DNA from: Pseudomonas sp. MWU13-2105
Lineage (GTDB): Bacteria > Pseudomonadota > Gammaproteobacteria > Pseudomonadales > Pseudomonadaceae
Direction: 5' to 3'
Assembly: GCF_023242315.1 (NCBI RefSeq)
Contig: NZ_JALLIY010000026.1
Location: forward strand, 1-64,000
Length of the DNA stretch: 64,000 bases
Below the pieces are notes generated by a model. The model saw only the letters and a program-made list of their open reading frames with translations, had not been told where the DNA came from and searched no databases. Of the stretch, positions 1 to 8,385 are shown in pieces. The position numbers and the translations under genes are program-made. How positions within the stretch are numbered: the first letter of the stretch is position 1; every line of letters starts with the position of its first letter.

Positions 1-1
1 A

Positions 2-247
2 GTTTGCCTATCCCTTATCTTAAGGGGGGAACGGTGTCCTGTCTTTCATGGGGCTCGTTCAGTGTGCCAGCAACCGATTACCAAGGAAACGGGATGGCAT
101 GACCATCACATCATCCACCGCTCGCAAGGCGGTAGAGACGCCCTGGATAACCGGGTACTATTACATCCAGTTTGTCACCATCAGCTTCACACACGTGGAG
201 TTAATGTGAAAAAGCCGGCTTCGAAAGAAGCTTTACTAGAGACTTGA
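2..247 (+). CDS. ltrA: Group II intron reverse transcriptase/maturase, C-terminal fragment (HNH domain)
   Basis: The reading frame is open to the window edge, so only the last ~81 codons are seen. The segment GWHDHHIIHRSQGG, then DNRVLLHPVCHHQLH, is the HNH endonuclease signature found at the C terminus of group II intron proteins. In these proteins the N-terminal reverse transcriptase and maturase domains act in target-primed reverse transcription and splicing, and the HNH domain cuts the second DNA strand. A Cys pair upstream of the motif (RCPV...SVCQQ) probably belongs to the zinc-binding part, although its spacing looks looser than usual, so a small upstream lesion cannot be excluded. The stop codon (245-247) overlaps the first bases of domain V. 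Confidence 0.82.
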   Translation, partial: VCLSLILRGERCPVFHGARSVCQQPITKETGWHDHHIIHRSQGGRDALDNRVLLHPVCHHQLHTRGVNVKKPASKEALLET

Positions 248-320
248 GCCGGGTGCGCTGAAAGGCGCACGCCCGGTTCTTTGGGGGAGGCAGGCCAGAA
301 ATGGCCTGTCTCTACCCGAC
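246..320 (+). ncRNA. Group II intron domains V and VI
   Basis: Positions 246-279 form a 34-nt hairpin starting GAGCC, capped by a GAAA tetraloop and closed by GGTTC. This is the hallmark of domain V, the catalytic metal-binding helix. Positions 283-317 form a second helix: AGGCAGGCCA pairs with TGGCCTGTCT around a GAAA loop, GGG pairs with CCC, and A314 is bulged as the expected branch point. The inferred 3' splice site lies at about 320. Confidence 0.85.
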
Positions 321-334
321 TTGCCAGCCTTGCC

Positions 335-835
335 ATGGACACCATGACCGAGAACGACTATCTGATCGCCTGGGGCTGCTACGCCTTCGCCGCCCTGGGC
401 TGCTTGTTGGTGTGGTTTCGCCTGACCCGCTGGATCTGGCGCTGGCTGCGCGAGCCGCTGCGCGTGGTGATGGCGGTGCTGCTGTTCAGTCCGACCATTA
501 TTGACCCGGTGAAGGAAAAATTCGCCCCGGCGGTGGCCATTACGGCCCTGGACCTGATGTTCAAGGTCGGCAACAACGCCTGGCGCGCGGTTTCCGATCT
601 GTTCATGTACCTGATGATCGCCGTGGGCGTCTATCTGCTCTTCGCGCTGATCCGCTGGCCCATCGAACGCTCCATCAAGGCCCGTCGCCCGCAGCCCGTG
701 CCGGCTGGCACAGCCCCGGCAGACGAGCCCGAGGAGGACGATCAACCGTTCACCGCGGCCGAGCGCAACGAGCGTTTTGGCCGTCAGCCGCCGACCGGTG
801 GCAATGGTCGCCCGCGGGTCGAACCGCGTCTGTAA
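335..835 (+). CDS. Small integral membrane protein of unknown function
   Basis: A 166-aa protein if started at ATG 335, or 163 aa from ATG 344 (MTENDYL). It has a hydrophobic helix at the N terminus, a second segment (VVMAVLLFSPTIIDPV) and a third (LFMYLMIAVGVYLLFALI), then a charged, Pro-rich cytoplasmic-looking tail. I recognise it only as a conserved Pseudomonas membrane protein lying before a YafJ-like amidotransferase. Neither ATG has a convincing Shine-Dalgarno sequence. The group II intron ends about 14 nt before ATG 335, so the original ribosome binding site may lie in the 5' exon. The gene probably forms an operon with the next two genes (32-nt gap to the amidotransferase). Confidence 0.75.
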   Translation: MDTMTENDYLIAWGCYAFAALGCLLVWFRLTRWIWRWLREPLRVVMAVLLFSPTIIDPVKEKFAPAVAITALDLMFKVGNNAWRAVSDLFMYLMIAVGVYLLFALIRWPIERSIKARRPQPVPAGTAPADEPEEDDQPFTAAERNERFGRQPPTGGNGRPRVEPRL

Positions 836-867
836 GCGCGTCACTGCATTGAAGCGAGAGTCCGAGC

Positions 868-1644
868 ATGTGTGAATTGTTGGGCATGAGCGCCAATGTA
901 CCGACCGATATCGTTTTCAGCTTTACCGGCTTGATGCAGCGGGGGGGACGTACCGGCCCCCATCGCGACGGCTGGGGCATCGCCTTCTATGAAGGTCGTG
1001 GCTTGCGGCTGTTCCAGGACCCGGCGGCGAGCTGCGAGTCCGAGGTCGCGAACCTGGTGCAGCGTTACCCGATCAAGAGCGAAGTGGTGATCGGGCATAT
1101 CCGCCAGGCCAATGTCGGCAAGGTCTGCCTGTCCAATACCCATCCCTTTGTCCGCGAACTGTGGGGGCGCAACTGGTGTTTCGCGCATAACGGCCAGTTG
1201 GCGGATTTCCAGCCGCCGACCGGCTTTTACCGGCCGGTGGGCGATACCGACAGCGAAGCGGCGTTCTGCGACCTGCTCAACCGCGTGCGCCAGGCTTTTC
1301 CCGAGCCGGTGGACATCGAGGTGCTGTTGCCGTCCCTGCTCCAGGCCTGTGCCGAATACCGCGGCAAAGGGGTGTTCAATTGCCTGCTCAGCGATGGCGA
1401 CTGGCTGTTCTGCTATTGCTCGACCAAGTTGGCGCAGATCACCCGGCGCGCGCCGTTCGGTCCGGCGCGCTTGAAGGATGTCGATGTGATCGTCGACTTC
1501 CAGGCCGAAACCACGCCCAATGACGTGGTGACGGTGATCGCCACCGAACCTTTGACCGAAAACGAAACCTGGACCCGCTACGAACCGGGCCAATGGAGCC
1601 TGTGGCGGCGCGGCGAATGCGTTAGCCAGGGCCACACCGAATAA
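868..1644 (+). CDS. yafJ: Class II glutamine amidotransferase, YafJ family
   Basis: A 258-aa protein starting MCELLGMSAN. The N-terminal Cys2 is the Ntn-hydrolase nucleophile after Met removal, as in class II glutaminase domains. Family features are RGGRTGPHRDGWG near residues 26-38, GHIRQANVG, and NTHPF...WCFAHNGQL. It consists essentially of the glutaminase domain alone, as YafJ does, so it probably hydrolyses glutamine or a gamma-glutamyl compound; the real substrate is unknown. It sits between two small membrane-protein genes on the same strand with short gaps, which suggests one transcript. Confidence 0.88.
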   Translation: MCELLGMSANVPTDIVFSFTGLMQRGGRTGPHRDGWGIAFYEGRGLRLFQDPAASCESEVANLVQRYPIKSEVVIGHIRQANVGKVCLSNTHPFVRELWGRNWCFAHNGQLADFQPPTGFYRPVGDTDSEAAFCDLLNRVRQAFPEPVDIEVLLPSLLQACAEYRGKGVFNCLLSDGDWLFCYCSTKLAQITRRAPFGPARLKDVDVIVDFQAETTPNDVVTVIATEPLTENETWTRYEPGQWSLWRRGECVSQGHTE

Positions 1645-1655
1645 GGAAGTCCGTT

Positions 1656-2189
1656 ATGTGGTTGAGTTACCTGCGGCTGATTCTGTTTACCCTGGGGCTG
1701 TTGATCGGTGTCCAGGTACCGGGCTTCATCAATGACTACGCCAAGCGGGTCGAGGCGCATCTGATAGAAGCGCAGACCAGCCTCCAGGGGTTCCAGAAGA
1801 CTGCCGAGCAGTTCTTCAACGGCGATCTGCAAGCGCTGGTGGCTCACTACCGCGCCAGTGATGATCCGGTGTTCCGTAGCGATGCCGACAGCCTCGGCAC
1901 CTTGCTCACCCGCCAACGCCTGCTCGATGACCAGTTCCAGGCGATGCAGGGACCCTGGTACAAGCGAGCGTTGCAGGTGGCGTATGCGGCCGATCCGGCG
2001 ATTCGCCAGGAAACCTTGCAGGGTTACACCTACCAGGTCCTGCTGTCGCCCGAGGCGATCGGCTGGGCGATGGGCGCGGCGCTGCTGTTCTCGTTCGTGA
2101 TCGAAGGCTTCTTCCGCCTGGTGGACTGGGTGGTGCTCGGCGGCAAGCGCCAGCGCGAGCGCCTGGCGCGGCGCGAGCGCGGTTGGTAA
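1656..2189 (+). CDS. DUF2937 family membrane protein
   Basis: A 177-aa protein with an N-terminal transmembrane helix (LRLILFTLGLLIGVQVPGF) and a C-terminal helix (GWAMGAALLFSFVIEGFF), separated by about 100 mostly helical polar residues, and ending in an Arg-rich tail. This hairpin layout fits DUF2937; no function is known to me. The ATG follows the amidotransferase stop by 11 nt with AAGGAAG upstream, so the two genes are very likely co-transcribed. The gene ends 4 nt from the convergent LysR gene. Confidence 0.8.
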   Translation: MWLSYLRLILFTLGLLIGVQVPGFINDYAKRVEAHLIEAQTSLQGFQKTAEQFFNGDLQALVAHYRASDDPVFRSDADSLGTLLTRQRLLDDQFQAMQGPWYKRALQVAYAADPAIRQETLQGYTYQVLLSPEAIGWAMGAALLFSFVIEGFFRLVDWVVLGGKRQRERLARRERGW

Positions 2190-2193
2190 TCGA

Positions 2194-3126
2194 TTACTGG
2201 CCGGGGAGGGCGGGCTTGCTCAGGATCACGTATTGCTCGCCCAGCTTGTCCGCATAGCTGTGCAAGACCTCTTGGCACAGCGCGACAATCTCCTCCACCA
2301 GCTCCACTCCGACCCGCCAGGACACCACCACTTCCAGGTTCGGTGGGCGGATGTCGAGGGCCAGCAAGGTCAGTTCGCCGCGCATCAGTTCTTCCCTGAC
2401 CAGCACCGATGGCAGGGCGCCGATACCGAAGCCGTCGCGCAGTAAGCGGGTAATCGCCGATACCGAATTCACACAGTTCAGCCGCGGCGCCGGTACGCCA
2501 TGGACCTGCATCAGGCCAAGAATTTCCTGGTGTGGCCGCGAGTTTTTCGAGAAGGTCACGATGCGCTCGCGGGCGATCTCGGCCAGGCTCGCGTATTCAC
2601 GGTTATAGATCGAGTTGCTGGCCACCACCCAGCCCATCGGGTGGCTGATCAGTTTCAGGCTGCGAATCGATTCCTGGCGCAACAGGTCGGTTTGCAGTAC
2701 CAGGTCGAGAAAGCCTTTTTGCAGCTGATCGCAGAGGTTCAGCGCGGTATCGGCCACCAGCTCGATTTCCACCAGCGGGAAACGATCCGACATCTGCGCC
2801 ACCAAGGGGCTGAGCCAGGTGTGGATGACCGTGTCCATCACGCCGATGCGCAGGCGCCCGACCTTGGTCGAACTGATTTCGATGGCATGCTTGAGGGCCT
2901 GCATGGTGTCCATCATCTGTTCGGCATAGTCGAGCACCTTGAGCCCTTCGGGGGTCAGGCTGACGCCGCGGGAATCACGCAGGAACAGCTTCACCCCGAG
3001 CTCGCCTTCGAGCACCGCGATACGGCTGGAAATGGACGCCTGGGTGGTGAAAAGCTTGTCCGCCGTCAGGCGAAAACTCTTCAAGCGGGCGACCCAGACG
3101 AAGGTTTCGAGAAATTTGAGGTTCAT
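2194..3126 (-). CDS. LysR-family transcriptional regulator
   Basis: A 310-aa protein with a winged helix-turn-helix over residues ~1-60 (FLETFVWVARLKSFRLTADKLFTTQASISSRIAVLEGELGVKLFLRD) and a periplasmic-binding-like effector domain after ~90. It is transcribed divergently from the MFS transporter and pxpABC across a 157-bp gap, the classical arrangement for a LysR activator of the neighbouring operon. The effector is plausibly 5-oxoproline or a related metabolite, which is inference from position only. Confidence 0.9.
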   Translation of the reverse strand: MNLKFLETFVWVARLKSFRLTADKLFTTQASISSRIAVLEGELGVKLFLRDSRGVSLTPEGLKVLDYAEQMMDTMQALKHAIEISSTKVGRLRIGVMDTVIHTWLSPLVAQMSDRFPLVEIELVADTALNLCDQLQKGFLDLVLQTDLLRQESIRSLKLISHPMGWVVASNSIYNREYASLAEIARERIVTFSKNSRPHQEILGLMQVHGVPAPRLNCVNSVSAITRLLRDGFGIGALPSVLVREELMRGELTLLALDIRPPNLEVVVSWRVGVELVEEIVALCQEVLHSYADKLGEQYVILSKPALPGQ

Positions 3127-3283
3127 GCAATCAACTTTTTCTTATGCCTGGGCAGGACTTTTATTAGTTGGACGCAGAGGGCACGGCCAACGAAAAATGG
3201 CCCTCGACCGGTCAGGCACGATAAGCCTAAGCCTGGGCGGTCGCCAGAACAATACCAATAAGTTTTACGCGGAGATTTCCCCC
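3127..3283. promoter_or_regulatory. Divergent promoter region between LysR gene and MFS/pxpABC
   Basis: This 157-bp gap must carry both promoters. It contains a repeated TGCCTGGGC/AGCCTGGGC pair near 3146 and 3231, and a GGAG ribosome binding site about 10 nt before the MFS start. I cannot define a single LysR box or promoter hexamer with confidence. Confidence 0.45.
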
Positions 3284-4570
3284 ATGACTACGCCCGGCTC
3301 GCTGGATGTCACCCACGCCGAGGGCCCGCCCGGTCCGTTCACCTGGTATCGCAATCTCAATCAGCAGGAGCGTCGCACGTTCTGGAGTTGCAAGATCGGT
3401 TATGGCCTGGACGGCATGGACACCCAGATGCTCAGTTTCGTCATTCCGACGCTGATTGCCCTCTGGGGCCTGACCACCGGCCAGGCCGGGCTGATTTCCA
3501 CCAGTACCCTGATTGCCTCGGCCCTCGGCGGCTGGATCGCCGGGATTCTCTCCGACCGCATCGGCCGGGTGCGCACCCTGCAACTGACGGTGCTCTGGTT
3601 CGCCGTATTCACCTTCCTCTGCGGTTTTGCCCAGGATTACCATCAGTTGCTGGTGGCCCGCACCTTGATGGGCTTCGGTTTCGGTGGCGAGTGGACCGCC
3701 GGCGCGGTGCTGATGGGCGAGGTGATCCGCGCCAAGGACCGTGGCAAGGCGGTCGGCATGGTGCAATCGGGCTGGGCCCTGGGCTGGGGCTTGACCGCAA
3801 TCCTCTATGCGCTGCTGTTTTCGCTGTTGCCCGCGGAGGACGCCTGGCGGGCGCTGTTCGTATTGGGCATCGTGCCGGCGATCTTTGTGATTTTCGTCCG
3901 CCGGCTGGTCAAGGACCCGGAGGTCTATCGCCAGGCGAAGATCCAGGAAGCCCCGAGCAACCCGACGCACTTCTACGAGATCTTTGCCCCGGGCATGCTC
4001 AGTACCACTCTGCGCGCCTCCCTGCTGACCACCGGTGCGCTGGGCGGTTACTACGCCATTACCGCCTGGTTGCCGACCTATCTGAAAACCGAGCGCGGCT
4101 TGAGTGTGCTTGGCACGGGTGGTTATCTGGCCATGGTGATCGCCGGCTCCTATATCGGTTATGTGATCAGCGCGTACCTGACCGATCTGCTGGGGCGCAA
4201 GAAGAACTTCATCCTGTTCGCCGTCGGCTCTTTCATCATCGTGCTGTTGTACACCCAATTGCAGGTCAGCAACGACGTCATGCTCTGGCTGGGCTTGCCC
4301 CTGGGCTTTTTCGCCTCGGGGATTTTCAGCGGCATGGGGGCGTTTCTCACCGAACTGTTTCCGACGCGGATTCGCGGTTCGGGCCAGGGCTTTTGCTACA
4401 ACATCGGGCGGGCATTGGCGGCGTTTTTTCCGTTGCTGATCGGCCTGCTCAGCCAGAAAGTGTCCTTGAGCCTGGGGATCGGCGCCTTTGCCGCGGTGTC
4501 CTACGGCGTGGTGATCCTCGCGGCCCTGAGCCTGCCGGAAACCCGTGGCAAGGAACTCGAAGCGCAGTAA
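3284..4570 (+). CDS. MFS transporter, AAHS/SHS-like, probably for a small carboxylate
   Basis: A 428-aa 12-helix major facilitator. DGMD at residues 43-46 in helix 1 is typical of the aromatic-acid:H+ symporter and sialate:H+ symporter groups, and the loop between helices 2 and 3 carries the family motif GILSDRIGRVR. The frame is open further upstream, but ATG 3284 is preferred because GGAG precedes it and the protein then begins with a normal short cytoplasmic tail. It lies 63 nt before pxpA on the same strand, so import of 5-oxoproline or a precursor is the likely role (inference). The LysR gene upstream probably controls it. Confidence 0.87.
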   Translation: MTTPGSLDVTHAEGPPGPFTWYRNLNQQERRTFWSCKIGYGLDGMDTQMLSFVIPTLIALWGLTTGQAGLISTSTLIASALGGWIAGILSDRIGRVRTLQLTVLWFAVFTFLCGFAQDYHQLLVARTLMGFGFGGEWTAGAVLMGEVIRAKDRGKAVGMVQSGWALGWGLTAILYALLFSLLPAEDAWRALFVLGIVPAIFVIFVRRLVKDPEVYRQAKIQEAPSNPTHFYEIFAPGMLSTTLRASLLTTGALGGYYAITAWLPTYLKTERGLSVLGTGGYLAMVIAGSYIGYVISAYLTDLLGRKKNFILFAVGSFIIVLLYTQLQVSNDVMLWLGLPLGFFASGIFSGMGAFLTELFPTRIRGSGQGFCYNIGRALAAFFPLLIGLLSQKVSLSLGIGAFAAVSYGVVILAALSLPETRGKELEAQ

Positions 4571-4633
4571 TCTGTGGGTATTTGCGAAAAGTCCCACATT
4601 AAGAAAAGTTAAAAGCCCACAGGAGCAACCACC

Positions 4634-5386
4634 GTGAGCCGCTTGTTATTGAATTGCGATATCGGCGAAAGCTATGGCAACTGGACCATGGGTCTGGATG
4701 CGCAGGTCATGCCGTTTATCGATTGCGCCAATGTGGCCTGCGGTTATCACGCGGGCGATCCGAGCATCATGCGCAAGACGGTGACCCTGGCCCTGGCCAA
4801 TGATGTCCGGATCGGTGCCCACCCGGCCTATCCCGATCTGGTGGGCTTCGGCCGCCGCTCGATGGCCTGCACACCGCAGGAAATCCAGGACCTGCTGCAT
4901 TACCAGATCGGTGCGCTGGACGGTATCTGCCGGGCGCAAGGTGCCCGGGTGAGCTACGTCAAGCCGCACGGCGCGATGTACAACGACATGATGGCCAATC
5001 CCGAGCAACTGCGCTCGGTGATCCAGGCAATCGCTGCCTATGACCGGGAGCTGCCGTTGATGCTGCTGGCGATGCGTGACAACAGCGTGGCCCAGGCCCT
5101 GGGTGATGAATACGGTGTCGAGTTGTGGTTCGAGGCTTTTGCCGACCGTGCTTATGACAGCGCCGGGCGCCTGGTGTCGCGACAGTTGCCCGGTGCCGTG
5201 CATCACGAGTCTGCGCTGATTGTCGAGCAGGCACTGAGCATTGCCCGCGGTGACAGCCTGACCGCCAGCGATGGCAGTGCGTTGCGCCTGCAGGCCCACA
5301 CCTTGTGCGTGCACGGTGACAACGCCAGTTCGGTGGCGGCCGTGCAGCGTATCCGCGAGGCCCTGGACCGGCAGTCCGCCGTATGA
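4634..5386 (+). CDS. pxpA: 5-oxoprolinase (ATP-hydrolysing) subunit PxpA (LamB/YcsF family)
   Basis: A 250-aa protein of the usual family length. It begins with LNCDIGESYGNWTMG and contains ANVACGYHAGDP, RIGAHPAYPD and YVKPHGAMYN, all characteristic of LamB/YcsF proteins. With PxpB and PxpC it cleaves 5-oxoproline to glutamate using ATP in the cytoplasm, removing a damage product of glutamine and glutathione metabolism. The GTG start is chosen because AGGAG lies 9 nt upstream. Its 3' end overlaps pxpB by 4 nt (ATGA), indicating translational coupling. Confidence 0.93.
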   Translation: MSRLLLNCDIGESYGNWTMGLDAQVMPFIDCANVACGYHAGDPSIMRKTVTLALANDVRIGAHPAYPDLVGFGRRSMACTPQEIQDLLHYQIGALDGICRAQGARVSYVKPHGAMYNDMMANPEQLRSVIQAIAAYDRELPLMLLAMRDNSVAQALGDEYGVELWFEAFADRAYDSAGRLVSRQLPGAVHHESALIVEQALSIARGDSLTASDGSALRLQAHTLCVHGDNASSVAAVQRIREALDRQSAV

Positions 5387-6087
5387 AACCACGGATCGAA
5401 GTGGTCGGGATCGACTGTCTGATGGTGCGCTTGTTCGAGGTGATCGCCGAGGAAAACATGCCGTGGATGCTCGCCGCCGGCGAGCGTTTGCGCGCCGGGT
5501 TTGGCGGACACCTGATCGACCTGGTGCCGTCCTACACCACCTTGATGGTGCATTACGACCTGCTGGCGTTGAGCCCGTCCCAGGCCCGGGAGCTGATTGC
5601 CGAGGCATTGACCGACCTGGCCCCGGGCACCGGTGCCGGAGGCCAATGCCATGTGTTGCCGGTGTGGTACGACCCGAGTGTCGGTCCGGAGCTGGGGTTG
5701 TTGGCCGAGCGCGGCGGCTGGTCGGTGAGCGAGGTGATTCGCTGCCACAGCGAGCGTGAGTACCAGGTGTTCGCCTTGGGCTTCGCCCCGGGGTTTGCCT
5801 TTATGGGATTGGTCGACGAACGGTTGGCGGCACCGCGTATCAGTACCCCGCGCAAACGGGTCGCGGCGGGCAGCGTGGGCATTGCCGAGCGCCAGACCGC
5901 GGCGTACCCGGTGGTTTCCCCGGGAGGCTGGAACCTGATCGGGCGTACCCCGAGCAAGCTGTTCGACCGTGAGCTCGACGGTTATAGCCTGATGCAGCCA
6001 GGCGATACGGTACGGTTTGCCGCGATCGATCATGCTGAATTCATTACGTTGGGCGGTGATGACACGCCACTGGAGGGCTTGGCATGA
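5383..6087 (+). CDS. pxpB: 5-oxoprolinase subunit PxpB (KipI-like)
   Basis: A 234-aa protein matching the KipI/allophanate hydrolase subunit 1 family: FALGFAPGFAFMG, then RISTPRKRVAAGSVGIAERQT and YPVVSPGGWNLIGRTP. In PxpABC, PxpB and PxpC are thought to activate oxoproline by phosphorylation before ring opening with PxpA. The gene overlaps pxpA by 4 nt and pxpC by 4 nt, so the three subunits are made from one coupled transcript. Confidence 0.93.
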   Translation: MKPRIEVVGIDCLMVRLFEVIAEENMPWMLAAGERLRAGFGGHLIDLVPSYTTLMVHYDLLALSPSQARELIAEALTDLAPGTGAGGQCHVLPVWYDPSVGPELGLLAERGGWSVSEVIRCHSEREYQVFALGFAPGFAFMGLVDERLAAPRISTPRKRVAAGSVGIAERQTAAYPVVSPGGWNLIGRTPSKLFDRELDGYSLMQPGDTVRFAAIDHAEFITLGGDDTPLEGLA

Positions 6088-7001
6088 GCTATCTGTCGAT
6101 CGAGGCGAGTACGCCTCTGTGCCTGTTGCAGGATGCGGGGCGGTTTGGCGTGCGTCATCTGGGTGTGACCCAGGGCGGGGCGCTGGATTGGGTATCGATG
6201 TTCTGGGCCAACCATCTGCTGGGCAATGCGCCGGATGCCGCGGTGGTCGAAGTGACCCTCGGTGGGCTGACGCTGCTGGCTGAGGAGGATTGTTGTCTGG
6301 CCCTGGCCGGTGCCGATCTCGGCGCGCGGGTGGATGGCCAGGCGCTGGCGCCCTGGTGCAGCTTTGTCTTGAGGAAAGGCCAGCGCCTGCAATTGACGCA
6401 GCCGCTGTCTGGGGCGCGGGCTTATCTGGCGGCGCCGGGCGGTTTTATTGCGCCCAAGGTCCTTGGCAGTGCTGCCTGTGTGGTCCGTGAGGAACTCGGT
6501 GGGCTGGATGGCATGGGACGGCCTTTGGCCAAGGGCGGGCGCCTGGAATATCGCGGGGCGGCATCGACGCCCAGGGGATTGTCAGGCGCGCAGGTACCGG
6601 ATTTCAGTTCCAGTGCACCGTTGCAGGTGGTGCTCGGGGCGCAGATCGGCGAGTTCAGCGGGCAAAGCCTGTTCGATGCGTTCAACAGTGTCTGGACCCT
6701 GGACAGTCGTGCCGATCGCATGGGGATCCGGTTGTTGGGGCCGGAGTTGAAGTATCAGGGCGAGCCGATGATCTCCGAGGGCATTCCCCTGGGGGCGATC
6801 CAGGTGCCGCCGGATGGACAGCCGATCGTCTTGCTCAACGACCGGCAGACCATTGGTGGTTATCCACGGTTGGGCGCGCTGACGCCCTTGTCGCTGGCGC
6901 GCCTGGCGCAATGTCTGCCGGGGGCCCGGGTCAGGCTGGCGCCGGTAGCGCAGGAGGCGGCGCATCGGCAGCAGGTCGAGTTCATGCGCCGGTTCGCCTG
7001 A
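6084..7001 (+). CDS. pxpC: 5-oxoprolinase subunit PxpC (KipA-like)
   Basis: A 305-aa protein of the allophanate hydrolase subunit 2/KipA family, with LQDAGRFGVRHLGVTQGGALDW at the N terminus, AYLAAPGGF in the middle, and SRADRMGIRL...EGIPLGAIQVPPDGQPIVLLNDRQTIGGYPR near the C terminus. It completes the PxpABC enzyme. It is the last gene of the operon; an inverted repetitive element starts 13 nt after its stop. Confidence 0.93.
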   Translation: MSYLSIEASTPLCLLQDAGRFGVRHLGVTQGGALDWVSMFWANHLLGNAPDAAVVEVTLGGLTLLAEEDCCLALAGADLGARVDGQALAPWCSFVLRKGQRLQLTQPLSGARAYLAAPGGFIAPKVLGSAACVVREELGGLDGMGRPLAKGGRLEYRGAASTPRGLSGAQVPDFSSSAPLQVVLGAQIGEFSGQSLFDAFNSVWTLDSRADRMGIRLLGPELKYQGEPMISEGIPLGAIQVPPDGQPIVLLNDRQTIGGYPRLGALTPLSLARLAQCLPGARVRLAPVAQEAAHRQQVEFMRRFA

Positions 7002-7013
7002 CAGCGATCTCAT

Positions 7014-7145
7014 TGTGGCGAGCGGGCTTGCCCGCGCTGGGGTGCGAAGCACCCCCAAAACCTGCAATCGCGGTGTATCAGAAATAACCGGGATTAGGGT
7101 TTTACGGCTGCTGCGCAGCCGAACGCGGGCAAGCCCGCTCGCCAC
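7014..7145. repeat. Inverted repetitive palindromic element (REP pair), GAGCGGGCTTGCCCGC type
   Basis: The left end TGTGGCGAGCGGGCTTGC is matched as an inverted copy at the right end (GCAAGCCCGCTCGCCAC), with an inner part containing GGGGTGCGAAGCACCCC and CTGCGCAG hairpins. A very similar unit occurs at 30959-31088 and a related one at 46956-47102. Such elements are common between Pseudomonas genes. This one lies between the convergent pxpC and VWA genes. Confidence 0.85.
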
Positions 7146-7171
7146 GGGATCCCCTTGCCACAGGACCCGGT

Positions 7172-8350
7172 TTACTTGGACAAAAACCGCATCCCTTCTT
7201 CCAACCCACGCAACGTCAGCGGATACATCTGGTCCTCCACCAGATCACGAACGATCCCAGTCGAAGCGGTGTAGTTCCAGGTGTCCTTCGGATACGGGTT
7301 GATCCAGATCAGCTTCTTGTACTTGGCCATGAAGCGCTGCATCCACACATAACCGGCTTCTTCGTTCCAGTGCTCGACACTGCCGCCAGCCTGGGTGATT
7401 TCATACGGGGCCATGGCCGCATCGCCGACGAAAATCACTTTGTAGTCAGCCCCATACTTGTGCAACAGATCCTGGGTCGAGGTGCGTTCCGAACCCCGGC
7501 GCAGGTTGTTCTTCCACATCGATTCATAGACGAAGTTGTGGAAGTAGAAATACTCCAGGTGCTTGAACTCGGTCTTGCAGGCCGAGAACAACTCCTCGCA
7601 GATCTTCACGTGGGCGTCCATCGAGCCGCCGATGTCGAACAGCAGCAGCAACTTGATGGTGTTGCGCCGCTCCGGGCGCATCTGGATATTCAGCAGGCCG
7701 GCATCGCGGGCGGTGTGGTCGATGGTGCCGTCGATATCCAGCTCTTCCGCCGCACCCTGGCGCGCGAACTTGCGCAGGCGACGCAAAGCCACCTTGATAT
7801 TGCGCGTGCCCAGTTCGACCTGGTCGTCGAGGTTCTTGTACTCGCGCTGGTCCCAGACCTTGACCGCCTTGCCCTGGCGCTTGCCGGCATCGCCGACGCG
7901 AATGCCTTCGGGGTTGAAGCCGCCGGAGCCGAACGGGCTGGTGCCGCCGGTACCGATCCACTTGTTGCCGCCGGCGTGACGTTCCTTCTGTTCTTCCAGG
8001 CGCTTCTTGAACTCCTCGATCAGCTTGTCCAGGCCGCCGAGGGACTGGATCTGTGCGCGCTCCTCGTCACTCAGCGAACGCTCGAACTCCTTGCGCAACC
8101 AATCCTCGGGAATCAAGGCCTGGAGATGCTCGTCGAGCTTTTCCAGGCCATTGAAGTAGGCGCCGAAAGCCCGGTCGAATTTGTCGAAATGCCGTTCGTC
8201 CTTCACCAGGATCGCCCGGGCGAGGTAGTAGAACTCGTCCATGTCGGCGAAGGTCACGCGTTGTTTCAGAGCGTTGATCAGGTCGAGCAGTTCGCGCACC
8301 GACACCGGAACCTTGGCGGCGCGCATTTCATTGAACAGGTTGAGCAGCAT
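7172..8350 (-). CDS. VWA (von Willebrand factor A) domain protein, CoxE-like
   Basis: A 392-aa protein. The N-terminal ~100 residues are helical, a basic linker follows, and a C-terminal VWA domain carries the MIDAS motif DIGGSM (DxGxS) in LLLLFDIGGSMDAH, then VIFVGDAAMAPYEI. Proteins of this kind pair with MoxR AAA+ ATPases and are thought to act as metal-dependent adaptors in remodelling or cofactor insertion. The MoxR gene lies immediately upstream on the same strand (35-nt gap), supporting a functional pair. The client protein is not identifiable here. Confidence 0.87.
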   Translation of the reverse strand: MLLNLFNEMRAAKVPVSVRELLDLINALKQRVTFADMDEFYYLARAILVKDERHFDKFDRAFGAYFNGLEKLDEHLQALIPEDWLRKEFERSLSDEERAQIQSLGGLDKLIEEFKKRLEEQKERHAGGNKWIGTGGTSPFGSGGFNPEGIRVGDAGKRQGKAVKVWDQREYKNLDDQVELGTRNIKVALRRLRKFARQGAAEELDIDGTIDHTARDAGLLNIQMRPERRNTIKLLLLFDIGGSMDAHVKICEELFSACKTEFKHLEYFYFHNFVYESMWKNNLRRGSERTSTQDLLHKYGADYKVIFVGDAAMAPYEITQAGGSVEHWNEEAGYVWMQRFMAKYKKLIWINPYPKDTWNYTASTGIVRDLVEDQMYPLTLRGLEEGMRFLSK

Positions 8351-8385
8351 GGCGATCGCCCCCGCTTTTGTTGAAAAAAGCGAAC

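Larger units (their letters stand above)
1..320 (+). mobile_element. Group II intron, 3' end (5' part outside window)
   Basis: The segment holds the C-terminal HNH end of an intron-encoded protein, followed immediately by RNA with the order and shape of group II domains V and VI. The bulged A at 314 lies 7 nt before a likely 3' splice site after ...CTACCCGAC (318-320), which fits the usual branch-point spacing. The 5' half, EBS sequences and 5' exon lie outside the window, so the target site and activity cannot be judged. The presence of an HNH domain argues against the short class C introns, which normally lack it. Confidence 0.85.

Noticed and set aside
2939..3283. N-terminal extension of the MFS transporter
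   Set aside because: The frame is open but runs through the LysR gene and the intergenic region; GGAG and family length support ATG 3284.
7299..7314. TTGATCCAGATCAG resembling an ANR box
   Set aside because: It lies inside the coding end of the VWA gene (INPYP codons) and away from any promoter.
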